From assembly GCA_041577935.1 (NCBI GenBank), contig JBFGIA010000085.1, forward strand, positions 1-9,859: DNA of 9,859 nucleotides, given 5' to 3'. The notes under the pieces were generated by a model. The model saw nothing but the letters and a program-made list of their open reading frames with translations, ran no database searches and was not told the DNA's origin. Source of the DNA: CAMYLR01 sp041577935 (lineage in GTDB: Bacteria > Gemmatimonadota > Gemmatimonadetes > JACCXV01 > JAHWKZ01). Below, one piece after another: positions 7,017-9,859 of this stretch; position 1 is the first letter of the stretch, and every line of letters starts with the position of its first letter. Made by a program: the position numbers and the translations under genes.

Positions 7017-7035
7017 CGCTGCGAATTGTGGCGTG

Positions 7036-7064
7036 ATTGTAGATCACGATCGGAGGATTGTCAT
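7036..7064 (-). promoter_or_regulatory. Sigma70-type promoter of the HU gene
   Basis: On the minus strand ATGACA (7064-7059) is followed after exactly 17 bp by TACAAT (7041-7036); each is one base off consensus. The start would fall near 7029, giving a leader of about 67 nt. It lies just past the TPR stop at 7073. Confidence 0.7.
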
Positions 7065-7072
7065 GCGAGGCG

Positions 7073-7954
7073 CTAGCGGCCAAGCTTCTCGAGCCGCTCG
7101 AGTCGGTCCGGCTCGTTCTCCGCCAGCCACGGATCCTGCGCCAGCTCGCGGTGCGCTTTGGCGAACCACGACCGCGCCTCTTCCTCGCGTCCCAGGGCCA
7201 GCAAACACTCGCCGAGTTCCTCGAACACAAACCCGTCCGGCGCTCGCCTAGCGTCCTCTTTGCGACGCAGCAGTTCTTGCTGTTGGGCCAGGGCCTCGTT
7301 CTCGCGGCCGAGCGACCGAAGCACTCGCGCCACGCACCACTCCGCGACGTCGATCTCCGCTTCCTTCCCGTGCTCTTTCCGGAACGCCAGCGCTTGCTCG
7401 AACAACCTTAGCGCTTGCTCGAAATCGCCCTTCCCGTGGTATGCCCAGCCCAGGTTGTTCAACAACGAGCCCTGCCATCGTTTAGCTCGCGGATCCTCCG
7501 ACGAGCGGGCGTAATCCAGTCCAAGCTCGTTCCAGCGCAACGCCTCCGCGCCTTCCTCCACAATGGCCAACATGTGCGCCGCGTCCACCGCGAAGAATTC
7601 TGCCTGGATCGACTGGGCCAGCTCCCATGCCTCCAAGAACGCTTTCTTGGCCGGTTCTTTCTTTTCGGCGGAGTTGAACGTGCGGCCGCGCTCGAGCAAC
7701 CACCGCACCCGCACAACCGGATCCACCGAGTCGAGCTCCGGCTCCACCGAGTTCAGCAACTCGTGCGCCTCACCCAACTTCTGCTGCAGCGCGAGCGTGC
7801 GGGCGATCTGCGTGTCGAGTTGCAGCAAGCCGGAGCGATCCCCCGCCGCTTCCAGCTCGGGGCGCATCGCGCGGAACTTCGCCTCCGTGCCGACCGGATC
7901 GTCGTAATCCCAGAGATCATCGAACGGCGTGGCGGGAGTTGTTCGTCTCGTCAT
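7073..7954 (-). CDS. Tetratricopeptide repeat (TPR) protein
   Basis: This is a 293-residue, all-helical, soluble protein with no signal peptide. The clearest TPR unit is LNNLGWAYHGKGDFEQALRL at about residues 164-183, continuing to FRKEHG. Another sits near the end (FEELGECLLALGREEEARSW), with degenerate repeats before them, including a helical pair around LLQLDTQIARTLALQQKLGE. The N-terminus FDDLWDYDDPVGTEAKFR resembles a recurrent bacterial TPR family with no assigned role. TPRs bind partner proteins; none can be named here. I chose the ATG at 7954 because the family-like sequence begins there and TATCTT lies 6 bases upstream, as in leaderless genes. A GTG at 7999 would add 15 unusual residues and also has TAGCGT 6 bases upstream, so it cannot be excluded. 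The gene is divergent from the PAP2 gene. Confidence 0.9.
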   Translation of the reverse strand: MTRRTTPATPFDDLWDYDDPVGTEAKFRAMRPELEAAGDRSGLLQLDTQIARTLALQQKLGEAHELLNSVEPELDSVDPVVRVRWLLERGRTFNSAEKKEPAKKAFLEAWELAQSIQAEFFAVDAAHMLAIVEEGAEALRWNELGLDYARSSEDPRAKRWQGSLLNNLGWAYHGKGDFEQALRLFEQALAFRKEHGKEAEIDVAEWCVARVLRSLGRENEALAQQQELLRRKEDARRAPDGFVFEELGECLLALGREEEARSWFAKAHRELAQDPWLAENEPDRLERLEKLGR

Positions 7955-8013
7955 TCCTGGAAGATAGATTACCCAAACTCGGCCGTTTTTTTCTAACACG
8001 ATTGGACGCTAGC
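7936..8013. repeat. Imperfect repeat, copy A (TPR start region)
   Basis: This copy covers the TPR start and upstream region. It matches 8611-8683 in the same orientation with small gaps. Shared blocks are GTTCGTC, GAAGATAGA, a GGC(C/G)G-T run and CGCTAGC. On the minus strand it reads GCTAGCG...TCTATCTTC...ATGACGAGACGAAC. The similarity was found by eye and is not scored. Confidence 0.45.
7961..7966 (-). promoter_or_regulatory. Candidate leaderless -10 element of the TPR gene
   Basis: TATCTT on the minus strand lies 6 bases before the ATG at 7954, the spacing expected if transcription starts at or next to the start codon. The preceding AGGA touches the ATG, too close for a ribosome site. The same TATCTT-N6-ATG arrangement recurs in repeat copy B. 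Confidence 0.4.
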
Positions 8014-8017
8014 CTCC

Positions 8018-8632
8018 GTGAGTTGGCCAAGCTGGGACGCGGACCTCTTTCTGGCACTTTACGATCTGTTTCCCCATGAAGGGATCTGGGTGGTGTTGTT
8101 TGGTTATGCCACCCTGTTGACCCCGGTAGTGCTGCTTGGAGGCGCGCTTTTCCTGTTGGTCTATCAGAAGGCCTGGAAGGGCCGTTGGAAGTTGTGGGGG
8201 AAGACCATGGGAGCGTTTGCCGCCGGGTTACTGCCCACCATGATCCTCATGGGGATCTCCAAGGCTCTGTTCGTTCGGGATCGCCCCATCGCCTACTTTG
8301 AAAGCCAGGATATCGCCATCCATTTCTTTTCCTGGCATGAATTAAGAGAAGGTTCGTTCCCCTCCATGGGTGGGGGACTGTCCATGCTTGTATGTCTGTT
8401 CGTGGCCTTCATGATCGCTCGGGACCTGAAACCCAATCGCCGATGGATTCCGTTCGCTGTGGGTGCCCTGGTGGTGGTCTGGTTTGGGTATACCCGGATC
8501 TATGTTTCTGCCCATTTTCCGTTGGATGTCGTGGGGGGCTGGATCTATGGTGCCGTAGGGTTTGCCATCTGCCTGGTGGTCTGGAGGCGATGGATCCGGG
8601 AGACACTAGCGAGTTCGTTCGTCGCGCCATGA
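8018..8632 (+). CDS. PAP2-family integral membrane phosphatase, degenerate motif 2
   Basis: This is a 204-residue membrane protein starting at a GTG. About five hydrophobic segments are visible, near 22-50, 64-82, 117-135, 144-158 and 172-190. Type 2 phosphatidic-acid phosphatases have three motifs. Motif 1 is present (K82-x6-R89-P90). Motif 3 is present (T159-R160-x5-H166-x3-D170), with H166 the expected nucleophile. Motif 2, normally PSGH or PSMH, reads P115-S-M-G118, so the proton-donating His is missing. The family dephosphorylates lipid phosphates or undecaprenyl pyrophosphate at the membrane; here activity is doubtful or altered. Base and codon use differ from the neighbours: fewer TCG and CGA triplets and more TGG, GGG and CTG. 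It is flanked by an imperfect repeat, and the last ten codons return to local composition. Together these suggest acquisition from elsewhere. No clear ribosome site precedes the GTG. Confidence 0.87.
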   Translation: MSWPSWDADLFLALYDLFPHEGIWVVLFGYATLLTPVVLLGGALFLLVYQKAWKGRWKLWGKTMGAFAAGLLPTMILMGISKALFVRDRPIAYFESQDIAIHFFSWHELREGSFPSMGGGLSMLVCLFVAFMIARDLKPNRRWIPFAVGALVVVWFGYTRIYVSAHFPLDVVGGWIYGAVGFAICLVVWRRWIRETLASSFVAP

Positions 8633-8683
8633 CTCGAAGATAGACTGCCGGGATTCTCGACGCGGCGGCGTTTTCTCGCTAGC
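8611..8683. repeat. Imperfect repeat, copy B (end of PAP2 gene to cyclase promoter)
   Basis: This is the counterpart of 7936-8013. On its minus strand it carries TATCTT-N6-ATG followed by codons for M-A-R-R-T, paralleling the TPR start M-T-R-R-T. It looks like a second, orphaned copy of a gene start facing into the PAP2 gene. Confidence 0.4.
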
Positions 8684-8685
8684 GT
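8657..8685 (+). promoter_or_regulatory. Candidate promoter of the DUF4242-cyclase gene
   Basis: TCGACG (8657-8662) and TAGCGT (8680-8685) are separated by 17 bp. The -10 has the TAnnnT form common in high-GC bacteria. AAGGG (8686-8690) lies 5 bases before the ATG at 8696 as ribosome site, which leaves a very short leader. Confidence 0.5.
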
Positions 8686-8695
8686 AAGGGTCGCC

Positions 8696-9511
8696 ATGAC
8701 CCTCTACCTCGACATCCACCACAACGTCAGCGCGACGCCCGAGGAGATCGAACAGGGGCATCTCAGCGACCTCGAGGCCCAGGAGAAGCACGGCGTTAGG
8801 TACCTCAAGTACTGGTTCGACCCGGAGGCGGGTCGGGTCTGCTGTCTGGTCGATGGGCCGTCCAAGGAAGCGTGCAACGCCGTCCACAGCGAGGCGCACG
8901 GGATGCTAGCCGATGACATCATCGAGGTCGAGGGCGGCATGGTGGAGGCGTTCCTCGGCGGACCGTCGACCAGTCTCGGCGCCGCGCTGAGTGTCGACGG
9001 CAGCCTCGACGGTGGATTTCGCACGGTGCTCTTTACCGACATCGTCGGCTCTACGACGACGACCCAGGAAATCGGCGACGAGGCAGCGATGGGTCTCTTG
9101 GCCGTGCACGATGAGATCGTCCGGCGCGAGTTATCGGCCCGAAACGGCCGCGAGATCAAGCACACTGGCGACGGGATCATGGCGTCGTTCGTATCGGCGT
9201 CCAAGGCGGTCGAGTGCTCGATAGCCGTACAGAAAGCGTTGAAAGAGCACAACGCAGCCGCACCCCGTCCGGTCGAGGTTCGGATCGGCATGAGCGCCGG
9301 CGAACCGGTCGGTCAGGCGAAGGACTTGTTCGGGACGGTGGTGCAGCTCGCCAGTCGCGTCTGTGACGCCGCAGACGCGGGTGAGATTCTCGTGCACAAC
9401 GTCGTCCGCGAGCTGTGCGCTGGAAAGCCCGTCTCATTTGCCGATCGCGGGAAGGCTCAGTTTAAAGGCTTTGCCGACCCGATCCGTCTTTACGCCGTCG
9501 ATTGGGCCTGA
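8696..9511 (+). CDS. DUF4242 domain fused to class III adenylate/guanylate cyclase
   Basis: This is a 271-residue soluble protein. Residues 1-80 match DUF4242, the ferredoxin-like small domain that includes the nickel-binding SCO4226 type: LDIHHNVSATPEEI, HLSDLEAQEKHGVRYLKYWF and NAVHSEAHGMLADDIIEV. Residues 107-271 form a class III nucleotidyl cyclase: metal aspartates D115 (FTDIVGST) and D159 (HTGDG), K155 and D210 (DLFG) at the positions that select adenine, and R221. The usual transition-state Asn is Gln217 (TVVQLASR), a common variant in bacterial relatives. The product is therefore most likely cAMP. The N-terminal domain may sense a metal or small ligand and switch the cyclase; that is inference from the fusion. 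There are no membrane segments. The ATG is supported by AAGGG 5 bases upstream. It appears to be transcribed alone from its own promoter. Confidence 0.92.
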   Translation: MTLYLDIHHNVSATPEEIEQGHLSDLEAQEKHGVRYLKYWFDPEAGRVCCLVDGPSKEACNAVHSEAHGMLADDIIEVEGGMVEAFLGGPSTSLGAALSVDGSLDGGFRTVLFTDIVGSTTTTQEIGDEAAMGLLAVHDEIVRRELSARNGREIKHTGDGIMASFVSASKAVECSIAVQKALKEHNAAAPRPVEVRIGMSAGEPVGQAKDLFGTVVQLASRVCDAADAGEILVHNVVRELCAGKPVSFADRGKAQFKGFADPIRLYAVDWA

Positions 9512-9532
9512 GAGTCACATAGCCCGGAACAC

Positions 9533-9561
9533 TTGACGGGACACCGAAAGCGACATGTATT
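9533..9561 (+). promoter_or_regulatory. Candidate promoter of the antitoxin gene
   Basis: TTGACG (9533-9538) is followed after 17 bp by TGTATT (9556-9561), five and four matches to the sigma70 consensus. The start would be near 9568, about 30 bases before the ATG and just before the inverted repeat. Confidence 0.45.
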
Positions 9562-9575
9562 GGGGCAGTAGGATC

Positions 9576-9595
9576 TTCCTCAAATCGGTGAGGAA
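9576..9595. promoter_or_regulatory. Inverted repeat covering the antitoxin ribosome site
   Basis: TTCCTCA (9576-9582) and TGAGGAA (9589-9595) are perfect 7-bp inverted arms around a 6-base spacer. The right arm contains the GAGGA ribosome site of the gene starting at 9599. It may be the operator of an autoregulating HTH antitoxin, or a hairpin that masks translation. Confidence 0.5.
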
Positions 9596-9598
9596 TCG

Positions 9599-9859
9599 AT
9601 GGCTACGACCCCCGCGATCGCCCGACTCGAGCAAAAAGCCGCCATGGAGACGGTGGAGGGCGCCCACGAGGCGCTGGGGCTCAACTACGTCGAGCTGGCC
9701 AAGGCGTTGGGCGTCGATCGGCGCACTGTTCTCCGTTACCGCAAGGGGACCGTCGTGCCTTCGCCCCGAGCCCAAGCGCGAATGGAGAAGCTGCGCGACA
9801 TCCACCACTTGCTGGAACAAGTCTTTACCGATCGCGACAGTCAGCTCGAATGGCTCTAC
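9599..9859 (+). CDS. Xre/MbcA/ParS-type antitoxin, 5' part (3' end outside window)
   Basis: The frame is open for 87 codons from the ATG at 9599 to the right edge with no stop, so the gene is partial. GAGGA (9590-9594) is a good ribosome site. Residues 24-51 form a helix-turn-helix (EALGLNYVELAKALGVDRRTVLRYRKG), followed by a Pro/Arg linker and helices (RMEKLRDIHHLLEQVFTDRDSQLEWLY). This layout is that of Xre-like antitoxins with a C-terminal MbcA/ParS toxin-binding domain, usually followed by an ADP-ribosylating or NAD-degrading RES-domain toxin. The toxin would lie beyond the window. Such antitoxins repress their own promoter, consistent with the inverted repeat just upstream. An ordinary Xre regulator is the alternative, since the diagnostic C-terminal domain is not visible. 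Confidence 0.75.
   Translation, partial: MATTPAIARLEQKAAMETVEGAHEALGLNYVELAKALGVDRRTVLRYRKGTVVPSPRAQARMEKLRDIHHLLEQVFTDRDSQLEWLY

Noticed and set aside
8409..8630. Minus-strand 73-codon frame starting MARRTN
   Set aside because: It is antisense to the PAP2 gene, with no domain beyond its first few codons; kept only as part of the repeat observation.
8606..8682. 8-bp inverted repeat CTAGCGAG / CTCGCTAG as transposon ends
   Set aside because: It is too short, the 61 bp between the arms hold no gene, and no transposase is present; better explained by repeat copy B and the TAGCGT -10 box.
9515..9820. 101-codon open frame on the minus strand
   Set aside because: It is antisense to the antitoxin-like gene at 9599, which has a ribosome site and a recognisable HTH; the minus-strand protein resembles nothing.

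Overview
The window comes from a high-GC bacterium (about 60% by eye) that I cannot place confidently. Class III cyclase, DUF4242, TPR and creatininase genes, plus TATCTT-N6-ATG start regions that look like leaderless transcription, would fit an actinobacterium- or Chloroflexota-like lineage. No rRNA or other taxonomic marker is present. I see no tRNA, rRNA, CRISPR array, transposase or integrase.

Left half (1-5371, minus strand): four genes that abut or overlap. In transcription order they are a threonine-synthase-like PLP enzyme (5371-4250); a DUF1611/DgcN-like P-loop protein (4250-3177, sharing TGATG with the gene before it); a 758-residue fusion of a QueC-like PP-loop ATPase with a creatininase-family amidohydrolase (3180-904, sharing GTGA); and an enolase-superfamily dipeptide-epimerase/DgcA-like enzyme (896 to beyond position 1). 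DUF1611 and dipeptide-epimerase-like proteins act together in D-glutamate catabolism (DgcN N-acetylates, DgcA racemises). Here the fusion protein sits between them, together with an amino-acid PLP lyase/synthase. The set looks like a coherent but undescribed pathway on an amino-acid or N-acyl/peptidyl amino-acid substrate, and is the most interesting part of the window.

Middle (5423-6962, minus strand): a four-helix membrane protein of unknown function; an SDR-fold protein whose catalytic Tyr position is Ile; and an HU-type DNA-binding protein with a good sigma70-like promoter and a strong intrinsic terminator. That terminator overlaps the only conventional start codon of the SDR gene, so the SDR start is uncertain.

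Right part (7073-9859): a minus-strand TPR protein. Divergent from it, on the plus strand, are a PAP2-family membrane phosphatase with different codon use and a degenerate motif 2; a DUF4242-class III adenylate/guanylate cyclase fusion behind its own promoter; and the first 87 residues of an Xre/MbcA/ParS-type antitoxin that runs off the right edge. An imperfect repeat of about 75 bp flanks the PAP2 gene. No gene-free stretch exceeds about 110 bases.
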